DNA from: Tillus elongatus
Taxonomy: Eukaryota > Arthropoda > Insecta > Coleoptera > Cleridae
Reading direction: 5' to 3'
NCBI GenBank assembly: GCA_964006375.1
Contig: OZ023267.1
Coordinates: forward strand, 14,356,846-14,420,845
Length of the DNA stretch: 64,000 nt
Made by a program: the position numbers and the translations under genes. Each line of letters starts with the position of its first letter. Position 1 is the stretch's first letter. This document shows positions 26,426-40,135 of the stretch, piece by piece. Under the pieces are notes generated by a model. The model did no database searches. It saw nothing but the letters and a program-made list of their open reading frames with translations, and had not been told where the DNA came from.

Positions 26426-27125
26426 CTGTATTTAAAACTTTTAAGCACTAATAATTGTTTCTTGGTACAGGATCTGATTCTGGTAGACAGCTGGACGCTG
26501 AAAACCACAAGATAAAGTAATAATAAACTGTTTAACTATCTTTTTCCACGTACTGTATGAATGACTGTTATACGATGCAAATTCTCTAGTGGTTCGGGTT
26601 CCACATGACGCAATCAATTTGCAAAATGAAATTAGATTACTCATCAGACACTTCTACTATCATTCCAGGATACTGGTGTACAATAAGAATACTAAGATGG
26701 TGCCGATGAATTTAGATGTAAACGTGTTATTCATGTTTTTGTTTTTAGCATCATATACCTGCTGGGCATGTTTATTAATATGTATTCTCTTTAATCATGC
26801 GGTGGTCGACTATGTCATAAGTGTGACGTAGAACATCGTTAGTGACGTTTAAGATGTGTCATATTTCCACTCCCCCGCAAAATCTGAGCACGTTTGTTAT
26901 TAATTAATACTTAATTAATGCAAACAAAGGTTTCAGCTTATATTTTGATTTATTACCAACCAGACATTTCAGTATCATAGTTTAGAGGCGAGTTTGCAAT
27001 GTCTTCGCAGCCATAACTATGATCGTTTTGTTTAATTGTAACTTTCACAATTCTCAATTGGGTCAGATTTTACAGAAGTTTTCCGTTCGGTTTAATTCTT
27101 TGCTTTTCTTTCTCCATTATGTGTC
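26426..27125. other. no recognised feature
   Basis: Includes an 80-codon open frame at 26589-26831 with a hydrophobic stretch but no family match that I can see; not called as a gene. Confidence 0.4.
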
Positions 27126-27625
27126 AGAAAGTTATTATGTCTCAGAATATGTCCACCAAATGCTGTCCTTGTCTTATCAATATATTTCAGGAAACATCCT
27201 TCTTCTCTGACCTCTTCTAGCAAACTTTTATTTATCTTTCAATCGGGATGCACTATCTTAGTCATTTTTCTTCATGTCCACATTACAAAACTTATAATTA
27301 CTAAGAAAGTTATTATGTATCAGAATATGTCCACCAAATGCTGTCCTTGTTTTATCAGTATCTTCCAGGAAGCATCCTTCTTCTCTGACCTCTTCTAGCA
27401 AACTTTTATTTATCTTTCTATCGGGATGCCACTATCTTAGTCATTTTTCTTCATGTCCACATTACAAAACTTATAACTACTAAGAAAGTTATTATGTCTC
27501 AGAATATGTCCACCAAATGCTGTCCTTGTTTTATCAATATCTTTCAGGAAGCATCCTTCTTCTCTGACCTCTTCTAGCAAACTTTTGTTTATCTTTTTAT
27601 CGGGATGCCACTATCTTAGTCATTG
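27126..27625. repeat. 179-bp tandem repeat, about 2.8 units
   Basis: GTTATTATGT starts at 27131, 27309 and 27488. The last unit ends inside the Tigger stop codon region (CACTATCTTAGTCATT). On the minus strand each unit encodes EEGCFLKDIDKTRTAFGGHI followed by LRHNNF, which resembles the C-terminal peptide of RTE/L2-type LINEs (a GHILR motif). Confidence 0.8.
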
Positions 27626-29022
27626 GTGCATTCGGGGCTTTTAGATTCTTTGTCCGAATCGGAATCTTCTATCACTTCTTGGATAGTGTTTAAGTTTGCA
27701 GTTTCAATTATCTCGGAATCTGTTAGAATACCTGAAGTTCCCACAGAATTATCTATGTTCCGGTGATCCATCGCATCCGACACTTGTGCCAATTTCATAA
27801 CCCTAGCACACTCGCTCAGCGTAATGTCATCGTCTTCGTCGGCGATATCTTCGTCAGCAATAACATTTTCCGACACGCTTAAATCAACGTTTTTATTCCT
27901 GTGCTCAAGATGAAAACCACCATGCCTGAAACAATTTTGCACTGTTTTTTGTAAGACATTGTTCCTTGCACGATCAAGGAAACGAATAGCTTCGAGGACA
28001 TTTACCGAAAGTTGACACTGATTATTTTCCATGTTGTCAATTACTTTTGTTACGAGTTGTGTCCTGTAATTACATTTCAGAGAGTTGATAATTCTCTGAT
28101 CGAAAGGCTGCAGTACAGATGTGGTATTAGGTGGCAGAAAAACTAGTTTGGTATTCTCCAACCTCGTCAATTGTGGATGTGCCACACAATTATCTACCAC
28201 AAGCAAAATTTTTCTATTTTTTTCTTTTTAGTTCTCTATCCCATTCTCCTACTTCAGTTTTAAAAATATCGCCAGACACCCATGCTTTCTTTGTTAGCAA
28301 CATATTTCACCAACAAACTCTTTACATTTTTAAAACATGTTAGTCTCTGTGCCTTGCCAGTAATCAATAGTCTTCGAAACTCAGAACCATCATAATTTAC
28401 ACAAACTAGTACAGTCAGTCGCTCTTTGGATACCTTCCTAGCAACACATATTTCGTTTTGGAATTTTAGAGTTTTGTCCGGTAACATTTTGTAAAAAAGT
28501 CCTGTCTAGTCTGCATTGAAGAAATCATATGCTTGATATTCCTCCGAAGTTATTTTGAGGCCAATCAGATGTGACTTCTTTATTTACAGATTTCGCTTCC
28601 CCAGAAACTTTTACTAAATTAATTGAATGTCTTTGTTTAAAGCGATATATTTATTCAACTTTTAGAACACTGGAAATTTTCTCCATATTCCATTTCTCTA
28701 TCAAGATAAACAGCTTTGTCCTGGAGCAATAGACCACTTATAGTAATGTTTCCGTGGCTCTCATGTTTAAACCAATCAACAATGCTTTGTCCAAGTTCTC
28801 CATGTCGATTGTTTTTAGACTTTTTCTCTTGTTGTCAATAGTGTTGGAACCACTAGCCTGGACAATAGTATTCTCGCACTTTAAAATTGTTAATAATGTA
28901 GGCAATGCAATATTGTACTGCCTACAAACATCACTTTTTATCGTTGCCGCTTTCACTTGTTTTCGTATCGAGATTTTCTCTTCAATGATAAAGCGTTTTA
29001 TTTAATATCGGTCGCGGACATT
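27616..29022 (-). pseudogene. Tigger/pogo-type transposase
   Basis: Minus-strand order: KRFIIEEKISI...ATIKSDVCRQYNIALPTL (psq-type helix-turn-helix, 29000-28870), a central part with several stops (28740-28490), KERLTVLVCVNYDGSEFRRL (start of DDE domain, about 28430), MGVWRYF (28260), then from 28206 VVDNCVAHPQL, VFLPPNTTSVLQPFDQ and RIINSLKCNY. These are classic DDE_1 motifs of Tigger/pogo and jerky-type transposases. The acidic C-terminus ends at 27616. The first third and the DDE core are on different frames, so it is inactive. Terminal inverted repeats were not found. A host jerky-like gene is less likely given stops and the absence of introns. Confidence 0.8.
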
Positions 29023-29322
29023 GTGTAAACGAGACTATTCACCTGCCTCAAAATGCGCGGTGATCGCAAACTGGTCGGAATAAGGAGCAAGTTTCAAGGT
29101 TTAAACAGAAAAACAAAAAGTCACACAAATGTACGGTTGTAACGAACTAACGAACGTTGATTTCAAGTGGTAAGAGGGACTCTATCATTGTCTGAATGCA
29201 AGAACCCATAAATATTTTCACTTTGTGTTGTGTACAGTAAAATTTATTACCCATTAGTGTCATGTCTCAATCAAGAAACATGTGCATCTAGTCCCAGTGT
29301 GTCTGAATGGTCATATTTTTAG
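29023..29322. other. unassigned spacer
   Basis: No motif found; possibly eroded Tigger terminus. Confidence 0.3.
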
Positions 29323-29381
29323 GTAAACTACTTAAGATTACCAAAAATACTTTTCCAATAAAAACCAATTAACATAAAATG

Positions 29382-29433
29382 TCCATTTTTTCCCTCAAGG
29401 TTCGTCCACGGCCTTGCCGCCCCGATAGCACTG
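29382..29433 (-). mobile_element. 52-bp LINE 3'-end insertion with target duplication
   Basis: CATAAAATG repeats at 29373-29381 and 29434-29442. The insert is the reverse complement of the LINE tail at 31455-31508 (CGGGGCGGCAAGGCCG). It is an extremely 5'-truncated retrotransposition product. Confidence 0.75.
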
Positions 29434-29559
29434 CATAAAATGGCCATACGAGCTCAGATAATTATTGTTATATCTCTAACCCCGTTCGATCACGTTAAAA
29501 GGTGTTTTGTGGGCAACTAATCACCGCCCATTTTCAGGTATATGTACTTGATAAGCTCT

Positions 29560-29755
29560 AAGTGAGATGTAAGACACGAAGCACGTGCCGCCACCTCGTG
29601 TCTTACATCTCACTTAGTGTTGGAAGGCTAGCTACCATAGCCGTATTACTTTATAGGTGTATTTTCGCTGCAATTAGTATGCCGCACTGACTAGCTCTAA
29701 TTAGAGCGAAACCGGTCTACGGTTCAAATTGTGATGGAAATGCATCTTACATACT
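29560..29755 (+). mobile_element. hammerhead-bearing small repeat, partial
   Basis: Starts with a local palindrome (GATGTAAGACACGA...TCGTGTCTTACATC) that includes CGTGCCGCCACCT, then CTCACTTAGTGTTGGAAGGC, the hammerhead motif and GATGGAAATGCATCTTACATAC. It ends within the satellite unit. Confidence 0.55.
29671..29731 (+). ncRNA. hammerhead-like ribozyme motif, copy 6 (core damaged)
   Basis: Core reads CTGACTA (G8 changed). Stem II GCTCT/AGAGC, GAA and stem III are intact. Stem I has one mismatch. Probably inactive. Confidence 0.5.
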
Positions 29756-29949
29756 TGATAATCTGTAAATAAAACTATTCAAGATCAACAAAAGAACTTT
29801 GAGAATCAAAAACCAATTGACATACATTGGCCATGCTAGCTCAGATATTTATTGTTATATCCCTAACCCTATTTGATCACGATAAAGGGTGTTTTGTGGG
29901 CAACTAATTGCCGCTCATTTTCACGTCTTTAGCTATGGGTACTTGATAA

Positions 29950-31511
29950 GCAACCGTCGTGCCTTACGAGGAGGAGGAAGTGCGGCAGCCACATAACTCT
30001 CACTATACGGTAGGAGCATTCCAATGGCCAGGAAGGTTAAATATCTTGGGGTCGTATTGGACTCTAAGCTAACCTGGAATGGTCACATTCGAAAAATACT
30101 GCGTAAGGCAGTCATGACCTTGGCCGTCACTAGGCGGCTATATGGAAAAACGTGGGGACTAAGACCTAGTATGGCCCACTGGCTGTACACAAGGGTGGTC
30201 AGACCATCCTTAACATATGCGGTACTGGTCTTGTGGACTAAGGTGACAAACAAAAACTAGGCAAGATCCAAAGGATGGCTTGCTAGGCATCACAGGGGCC
30301 ATGTCTTCAACCCCAACAGCCGCCATGGAGGTTTGCTGGATCTGCACCCCCCCCCCCCCCACTTAGTTATTATGGGGGAGGCCAGGCTAGGACTATACAG
30401 ATTAGCCTGCAATGGTAGATTGAAGATCAACCCAGGCTTCAGGGGCCACTGCAAAATTCAGGAGAACGTGAAGGAGCCCATGCTTGAAATGAGGTCAGAC
30501 TTCGCGAGCCCGCGAATGTGCAGACGAAATCCCCGACCGCGAGGCATGGCGGGAGGAGACGCCGGGCATACCACGGGACGCGCTCGTCTGGTTCACGGAC
30601 TGATCCGGCGGGGAGCGTGGGACGGGGGCAGGTGTTTACTCGGAAGGACCGAGGGTAAGTCATAGTATTTCCCTCGGAGCCCATGCAACGGTGTTTCAGA
30701 CCGAGATGTACGCCATCCTGCACTGTGTGCCGGAGAACAAGAGGAGGGGCTACACCAACAAGCGGATCCTCATAGCGACAGACAGCCAGGCAGCCCTTAA
30801 GGCACTAAGTAGCCCACGGGTAAATTACTGGCTGGTGAGTGAGTGCCGAGACGAGACGAGCGACCTGGCTGGGCAGAATGAGGTGACCCTCATCTGGGTG
30901 CCGGGTCACTCTGGGGTCAAAGGCAATGAAGAAGCTGACAGTATCGCAAAGAAAGGGTCAGCAGAACCATTTATGGGACCAGAACCGGCTCTGGGTGTGA
31001 CAAAGAGCACTGCCAGGGGAGACATTAAGTCCTGGGTCAGAAACCAACACAAAGTGTACTGGGCGGACTGTCCAGAGCTCAGACATGGGAAGTCAATAAT
31101 TGACGGACCCAGTTCAAAGAGAGCTGTGGAGCTGCTAAATCTTAGCAGAGGACAGCTCAGAAACACAACAGGTCTTTTGACGGGACACATGGCCGTCAAG
31201 AAACACCTGTATAAAATGGGATGGTTCGAAGGGGACCTCGCATGCAGACTCTGCGGCGAGGGGGAGGAATCAGCCCAGCACATCTTGTGCGAGTGTAAAG
31301 CTCTGGACCGCAAAAGACAACTGATCTACGGTCAGTCTAGACCGGAGACAGAGCAATATAAAACTTCACCCTACCAATCGCTGTGCAGACTAGTTTAAGG
31401 CACAGTGATTTTGGAATTGGTGGAGTAAGACTAAGGGTATGCACAATCAACAAAAGGTTGCAGTGCTATCGGGGCGGCAAGGCCGCGGACGAGCCCTGAG
31501 GGGAAAAATGA
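29950..31511 (+). pseudogene. LINE (I/R1-like) ORF2: RT thumb, RNase H and Cys-rich tail
   Basis: It is flanked by GTACTTGATAA at 29939-29949 and 31512-31522, an 11-bp target duplication. The frame 30024-30260 has the RT end (VKYLGVVLDSKLTWNGHI). A deleted linker with a poly-C run follows at 30346-30360. RNase H then starts near 30585: LVWFTD, a stop in place of Gly, then SGGE; FQTEMYAILHC (catalytic Glu) at 30691; ATDSQAA (Asp); WVPGHSGVKGNEEAD (His/Asp). The tail ACRLCGEGEESAQHILCEC is CCHC-like. The 3' UTR ends CGGGGCGGCAAGGCCG...GAGGGGAAAAATG. It is 5' truncated before the RT palm. The 51 kb copy is from the same family. Confidence 0.85.
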
Positions 31512-31845
31512 GTACTTGATAATTTGTAAATGAAACTACTCAAGATTAACAAGAAAACTTTCACAATAAAAAAACAGTTAACATAAATTGGCCGTGCTAG
31601 CTCAGCTAATTATTGTTATATCCCTAAGCACACTTGATCCCGTTAAAGGGTGTTTTGTGGGCAATTAGTCATCGCCAATGTTCACGTCTTTAGCTATAGG
31701 TACTTGATAGGTTGTAAATGAAACTACTAAAGATTAACAAGAAAACTTTGACAATCAAAAAACAATTGACTTAAACTGGCCATGCCAGCTCAGATAATTA
31801 TTGTTATATCCATGACCACATTTGATCATGTTAATGTTTTATATA

Positions 31846-32479
31846 TCAATCTACCTTGTAATGTTAAATAAAAAAATAATGTGCTTTTCTGACCTTACGC
31901 AATCTACATCTACGATGGGTTTCATATCTCCATAACACTCTTACCTGCAATAAAAAATATATCAAATTAAAATGCAATTATACACTTTTAATGAAAATAA
32001 TAACAAAAATAGAAGCAAACAACAACAAAAAATATCTAATGAACAAAATGTATAAACATCATAAGTATGAAAGCAAGCATCAAAGCGACAAAGTAATAGC
32101 AATCCAGGGCATGCTATGATCTATGTACAATCTATAATTATTACAATTAAAACTAATTAAACAACTAGCGGTCTCTAATCGGTATATGTGCCGACACTTG
32201 ACGATAAGCATTATCAATAATAACGTATGCACCTTGACGAGATAATGGTTTCTAACAGTTAGCTATTATTATATACTAACTGATTACTAGGAAAGTATAT
32301 AATTTTATTTTAACACTGGCGTCTAAAAACAGATATCTGTAAATAGATTTATAGAATAATTAACTATTTATTTACAGGACTTCCTGCTCAATAAATTAGG
32401 TTATAACCTAACTCTACAAGCAAATGTTTTTTTTTTTAATAATACTCCTAAAAGTGATATACAGGGTTCGTAAAAGTCT
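31846..32479. other. no recognised feature
   Basis: AT-rich sequence without motifs. Confidence 0.45.
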
Positions 32480-32775
32480 GGCCGAAGCAAGTGCGTTATG
32501 ATAGAATTTCTTTTGCTAACCTGTTTTTCTTGTAACACGGAGATTGAAATGTTGGCATATAGTTTACTTTTTTTAACATACCAAATTCGGTTACCATAGC
32601 TTTGTTATTTACAGAGATTTAAAAAAAATCCGAAAAAAAACTCAAAATTTTCCCGGAAAACCTGTTCCGATTTTCCTAGATAAAGGACTTATCCAAGCCA
32701 CTTACAAAAGAAAGGTACCTGCCAAATTTCATCAAAATCGGCCTATTATTTTTTGAGTTATCGGTATAAAACTTA
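32480..32775 (-). mobile_element. HINE-like element, copy M (3' half)
   Basis: The minus 3' end near 32484-32505 reads GAAGCAAGTGCGTTATG on the plus strand. The body ends with GGCCTATTATTTTTTGAGTT and ATCGGTATAAAACTTA, exactly where a Tc1/mariner element starts. The 5' half is not found beyond that element. Confidence 0.55.
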
Positions 32776-34659
32776 TACAGGATGTTCCAAGTCGGCACTA
32801 TTGCTAACTTAGTTATTATTAGAGCTACGTGATCGGTTAAATTAACAGTGTGTGTATTTTTTGCGCTGATTACGATGAGCTGAACAAACAAAAACAATCG
32901 AGCATCGCGTTTCCGAGATATTGACAGAAGCATATTTTTTTCTAATGGAACACCTCGTATATTTTATCAGCATTCGATAGATAATCTAATTCTGAACAAA
33001 TTACTTGCAATGCCAAAAGGGCCTAAAGTCGAAAATAAAGGAGATATCGGCAAATTTATGAATTCACATTAGGTAGCCATGAATTCGAAACAAAACGTTT
33101 AGATTGTTTGACAAAGTAACAACAGATTGTCAAAAGTGATGTGTATTTGTTGAGTTTAGCAATCGTTTTAAAATGCTATTCACGCATTCAAAAAAATTTG
33201 ATATGCTTGAATGCTACATAATATGTAGTAAAAATAGTCAAAGAGCTTTAGAAGATTATGCGAATTTATTTTCTGGACGAAATCTTCCAGACAAACGTTA
33301 CTTTCTGCAAGTGTACAGAAAATTTCGATCCAATGAACATCCCTTTGGCAAGAAGAGAACACCTAAAAGATTTATTGTGGACGAACAGACTGAAATTGAT
33401 GTACTATCATATTTTGAGGCCCACAAAGAAAATTCGGTAAGAGATGTGTCCAATGAAAGTGGTTTATGTTTAGGTATTATACATAACATTCTAAAAAACC
33501 ACAAACATGTTCCATACAAATACCAATTGACACAGACACTTTATCCTGGCGATAGCGACAGACGTTCTCAATTTTGTCAATGGATTGTACACAAAGTTTG
33601 ATACAACCCAAATTTAATGGGAGTGATTCTGTGGAGTGATGAAGCAAGCTTCTGAAATGCGGGTATGTTTAATAGAAGAAATAACCACTACTGGAGCCGA
33701 GAAAATCTCATGTTGAGCAAGGCTCACCACCCACAAAAGAGGTTCAGCATCAATGTTTGGTGTGGTCTTATCGGCTCCAGAGTAATTGGCCCAATGTTCT
33801 ATCAGAGCAAACTCACAGCCGAGCGATATATGGAATTAATCATGCCCGTGCTGGAAGATCTTCTAGATGGCATGGACTTGGCCACCAGGGGAAGCATGTA
33901 CATGCAGCAAGATGGGGCACCTGCTCATAATTCCCGAATTGCAACTGAGATGCTAGAAAATATGTTTCCAAGTAGGTGAATTGGTACCGGTGGTCCCATC
34001 CGATGGCCACCGCGCTCACCGGACCTTACACCTCTAGACTTTTTTCATCTGGGGCTATATCAAGAATATTGTGTACAAAAGCAGATACGAAACTGCTGAA
34101 CCACTTCAGAATGCTATAACCACCGCTCTACATAGAATTGATGGAAGAACCATTTTAAAAGCTACTAGGAGCGTTCACAGACGTTGCCAAAAATGCATAG
34201 AAGTCTTCGAACATTTATTCTAAGCTCCGTGAGCCTGCCTGTGATTTTAATTTAATTTATAGTTATTATTGTTCTCATTCTAATGTTATCTTCATTTCAA
34301 TATTTATTTTAAATGATTCAATACTAATAATATTTTGTTCTATCAAACGGTTTGTTTCGAATTCATGGCTACCTAATTTGAATTCATAAATTTGACGATA
34401 TCTCCTTTATTTTCGAGTTTAGGCCCTTTGGGCATTGAAAGTAATTTGTTCAGAATTATATTATCTATCGAATGCTGATAAGGTATATGGGGTGTTCCAT
34501 TAAAAAAAACATGTTTTTGTCAACATATCGGAAACGCGATGCTCGATTGTTTCGTTGTTTAGCTCATCGTAATCAGCGCAAAAAATACACGTCTGCTAAT
34601 TTAACTGATCACGTAGCTCCAATAATAATTTAGTGCCGACTTAACTTTAAACACCTGTA
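32776..34659 (+). mobile_element. Tc1/mariner-type element M1 with about 320-bp TIRs
   Basis: It starts TACAGGATGTTCC and ends GGAACA...-type CACCTGTA. The inverted repeats span 32776-33099 and 34347-34659 and share AAGTCGGCACTA, GAGCTACGTGATC, GCGCTGATTACGATGAGC, TCGAGCATCGCGTTTCCG and GGTAGCCATGAATTCG. Total length is 1.88 kb. It interrupts HINE-like copy M at a TA-rich point. Confidence 0.8.
33173..34223 (+). pseudogene. transposase of element M1
   Basis: The N-terminal helix-turn-helix part (ALEDYANLFSGRNLPDKRYF and IVDEQTEIDVLSYFEAHKEN) leads into LGIIHNILKNHKHVPYKYQL. The DDE domain has WSDEASF (first Asp, about 33645), HPQKRFSINVWCGLIG, MQQDGAPAHNS (second Asp, about 33910), and RWPPRSPDLTPLDF (third acidic position, about 34020). 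The spacing between second and third Asp is 36 residues by my count. Three in-frame TGA codons (33599, 33654, 33977) and one frameshift near 34043 inactivate it; read through, it ends at 34221-34223. The layout matches the insect Tc1/mariner transposases with an extra N-terminal domain. Confidence 0.8.
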
Positions 34660-35099
34660 TATGTATATACAGATGACCCACGAAGGGTGTACCAGCAAAA
34701 GCGTGAGGTTACGGGACACTAATACCTATCGATTTAATCCCCATGTATGTTATGCGATTCTTTGTAGTTTTCGAGATACGATATTTTTCTTTTAATTTCA
34801 GATTTTGTTACATTGTTGACGGTTTTAGTTGAAACTTTTTCTAAGTGCTGCCTCTTTGAGTTTTTCTTTGTCAGTATTATTGCCAGAATGTATACCCGCC
34901 TGCAAAAAAACAAGAAACCCAAATTCTAACTCTTAATAGCTCACAATTTGATCACAAGTCTGAATTTTCTTTTAAAAGTGTAGGTGTTTATTTTTCAAGT
35001 AAGTCGAGTGTAAATTCCTTTCATTTGAATCCAGGGGAGAAAAGGACCTGTGATGAAATTTTTATCTGTAAATTTTGCCATAGACCATCATGTACAATA
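34660..35099. other. Tc1/mariner-like end and unassigned sequence
   Basis: TATATACAGATGACCCACG at 34668 looks like another TACAG-type terminus. The rest is unrecognised. Confidence 0.3.
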
Positions 35100-35165
35100 A
35101 GCCAAAAGCTACGTTGCTAATCGGGGCGACAAATACGCGGGCCCTAAGGGAGAAAAAAAATAATG
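35100..35165 (+). mobile_element. LINE 3'-end scrap
   Basis: AATCGGGGCGACAAATACGC and GGGCCCTAAGGGAGAAAA match, with changes, the tail of the 30 kb LINE. It is a heavily truncated, older copy. Confidence 0.5.
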
Positions 35166-35287
35166 AAGATTATTTCCCCTCGGGTTGCCCCATTTGTTAA
35201 TCTGTTGTTTATATTTTAAAAATTGTATATTCTCACCACTGACCACTAACTTGATTTTCATAGGTCACGAATCGGTGGAAATCCAAA

Positions 35288-36545
<1,258 letters not shown>

Positions 36546-37611
36546 AACAAAAATGTAAATATACGTATGCCCGTTCTTAGAACATTTTCAGCATTACTAG
36601 AGTCCTTTTTAGCAAGTGCCATAAAATAAATGTATGATGTTTGTGCAGAGGTGAAAGTTTCCAAAGTTATTTTCTGATGGTTATTTTTTATATCAATATA
36701 TCAACACCGAAGCATATATAATCTATGCATTTCAAATTGCCTGGTAAGCGTTGCCCTATCTAAATAGTTTCTTTTACCAAATTATTTTCAATTGACATGG
36801 AATTTCGTTTAGTTTGTCTGAACTACAAAACTAAAAAATGTGTTTTGAGATGCCATAAAACTTTAAAAATTCTTTGTTTGAAAACATATTAACCTAAACC
36901 TCATAAATCATTGCTTTTATTGCTAATCAAGAACAATAAACCAAAACTTAAAACTACGCTGAAATATAAAATTCGATGGAACTTAGTCAGTTTTAGTACA
37001 AGAAAATAATAGCTTCATGGTAGTTTACGAGTTGTTGGCGACACAGTGTCAATAACTATAAACATATAACATGGTTCTTTGTTGGGTAAAGTACTAAAAA
37101 AACTATATGAAACAAGCACGTATACATATTATTATTGCATGACTAAGAAAGTCAACCATAATATTTTTTATAAATCTGGAACAGGGTGAAATTGAAAATT
37201 AATAATAAGTTAGCGATTAATAATTTGGTTGTTCTTAGTACCTTTATAATACCTAATTTTCTTATCTACAATTTTTATTTTATTTACTCACATGCGAAGA
37301 AAATACTGGTTTTTTTTCATCACCAAATACAGCAGGTACTACAAATAATTAATGAGAAAAATATAGATATATTGGAAGCATACATGATTAGAATTATAAT
37401 ATATAATTTTCTGTCATGTAAGTTAAATATTTTTGTCGATAGCATCAAACAAAAAAAAAATTGCTTGAGGAACCGGGACATTATATTTCTTTGTATCAGC
37501 AACTTCAATCGTAACGCTTTACTACATTTACTTTTTTAATTTTACAATTATTATCTAATAATTAAATTAAAAACGACAAAATTTCTTGCAAACATATCAT
37601 AATGCATATCG
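36546..37611. other. no recognised feature
   Basis: A very AT-rich kilobase. The 117-codon open frame at 37186-37539 is rich in Ile, Asn, Lys and Phe with no motif; most likely fortuitous. Confidence 0.4.
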
Positions 37612-37641
37612 CAGGTCAGTTTCAGGATTTATATGTTTATA
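37612..37641 (+). mobile_element. HINE-like scrap at transposon junction
   Basis: CAGGTCAGTTTCAGGATTTA and TATGTTTATA are the sequence just before (TA)n in HINE-like copies. A TACAGG-type transposon end follows directly. Confidence 0.5.
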
Positions 37642-39115
37642 TACAGGTGTCCGGAAATTATGCGTCAAGACTTCAGGAGGTGATTCATCGTAAGAGATTA
37701 GGGCCACAAACTCCTACAACAATTTTTCGAAAACTCAATATTAACGGCGATACAAAAATGTTTTTTTACTTTTTCTTAGATACATTTTTGTATTAGTAAT
37801 TTTATTTTCTTCCAATCTTCCACATGTATTCCTAGTACCCTTGGAGATTTTTGTTCCAAATATGATGTAAATACTCCAGTGCCAAAGGGCCTAACCTGAC
37901 CTTAACCTACGACTTATCGCCCACAACTTTTTTGGTTTTACCAATTTATCAATAAAAGCAGCACCATCATAAAAAGCATCAAAAATTATTCAAAAAAGTA
38001 TATCTTGTTCCGATACGATAAAATGAACCGATTCTGAGAAAAACGACTTTTGATGATTTAACGTTGCTTTAAACTGATTTGAACGATTTACAAAGAATGC
38101 TTTGAAAGCAATAGTTTGAAATTGCCTTGACTACTTTTGACAGATAATGTCCATGTGAATTATTCTGTTGTGATCATTTGGGTGTAATAAGTATCGTCAT
38201 TAAAACTGATAAAATAAATAATTATTATTATTATAATCAACATTCAAGTGCTGAGCTTGGCGACATGCATTATTATTATTATGGCTTAGCTGCGGGAAAT
38301 GCATCAAGAGCAAGACGTTTACACCGAGATGCATTTCCGAATAGAAGCATCCCGATCGCAGTTGTTCGGTACTATCCATTAGTTGGGTTTGGCTCTTGTT
38401 AAGACGAGGCGGTTTGATGTCGGTCGTCAACGAAGGACTCCAACTGCTGGGGCTGAAGTTCGTGTTTTGGCTGCCTGATCATGTTAATTGCATCCTAGGA
38501 AAATATTCCCAAAAGCTCAGTCCCTGAAGTTTTGCACGAACAGCTCCTACATCCATTCCACTATCAAAAGGGCCAGGCCCGACTCCCTGCCACGGATGAA
38601 GTTGATTTTGGGCATGATTGAGTAATAAATCTTCATAATAAGCATTATTGGTGTGACGAGAATCCTCATTTAGTGGTGGAACGTGGGTTCCAGAATCAAT
38701 TTTCTGTACATGTATGTGCCGGCATCGTGGAAAATCATTTAGTTGTGCCACATTTCTTTCCACAAAGGCTTAATAGTGAGGCTTACCTACACTTCTTACA
38801 AAATGATCGGCCCGTTTTGTTGGAAAACGTTCCTATTGAAGCGCGACGTGCAATGCGGCCTACAGCATGACGGTGCACCGTCTCATGGTTTAGTGGTGAG
38901 GGAGTACCTCAATCAAATTTTCCCTGAGAGGTGGATAGGGCGCGGTGGATTCATAGATTGGGCTGTCAGATCGCCCGACTTGAACCCGATTGACTTTTTT
39001 CTTTGGAGCTATTTTAGGTCACTGGTATACAGAACGCCTGTAAATAACGTGGAAGAGCTAAGACAATGAATCATTGATAGCTTGTACAGTTACCTATAGG
39101 TATGTACATACCTAA
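37642..39115 (+). pseudogene. Tc1/mariner-type element M2, decayed transposase
   Basis: Left terminus TACAGGTGTCCGGAAATTA. The N-terminal domain at 38265-38400 reads YYGLAAGNASRARRLHRDAF then PNRSIP. The middle is badly frameshifted (38400-38640). Then NENPHLVVERGFQNQFSVHV (38650 onward), CAGIVENHLVVPHF, LQHDGAPSHG (second catalytic Asp, 38867), RWIGRGGF, VRSPDLNPIDFFLW (third Asp, 38975) and LVYRTPVNNVEELRQ, stopping at 39067. It belongs to the same transposase group as M1 and M3 but is far more degraded. The right terminus was not found, so it may be 3' truncated. Confidence 0.7.
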
Positions 39116-39407
39116 ATTTTTTTGTAGTTATTTCTTAGTTCTGATATAACGAGATACGGTTTTTACGAGATATTATCGCTGGTCCCTTGACGCTTCGTTA
39201 AATCCGGATTCTGCTGTATTTAAATCTAAGATAAATAAGTTGAAACAGTTTCAGGATATACTTAGGAGACAAAATAAGTTGCGTTATGAATAGTATAGCT
39301 TAATTTGCTTATAGATATTACAACGTATTGTACAAATAAGCTTTCGCTGGTGTGCATATGTAAGAGACACGATTTAGTTACAGATGCAATGCTTAATTAA
39401 AAAATCT
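39116..39407. other. pogo-like scrap and spacer
   Basis: GATATAACGAGATACGG with CGCTTCGTTAAATCCGGATT resembles pogo-type ends. The remainder is unassigned. Confidence 0.3.

Positions 39408-40135
<728 letters not shown>

Larger units (their letters stand above)
29323..31845. repeat. 205-bp satellite-like units (four) carrying insertions
   Basis: Units at about 29323-29559, 29750-29949, 31512-31705 and 31706-31845 share ACTTGATAA, TTGACATA...TTGGCC, GCTCAGATAATTATTG, AAGGGTGTTTTGTGGGCAA and CACGTCTTTAGCTA. They were once probably a contiguous array. Two LINE insertions and one ribozyme repeat now separate them. Confidence 0.65.

Noticed and set aside
27126..27625. CRISPR-like array
   Set aside because: Units are 179 bp with no short repeat/spacer alternation, in an animal genome.
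30333..30665. 110-codon basic protein
   Set aside because: It is a frameshifted stretch of the LINE between RT and RNase H, with a poly-C run; the true frame of RNase H can be followed from 30585.
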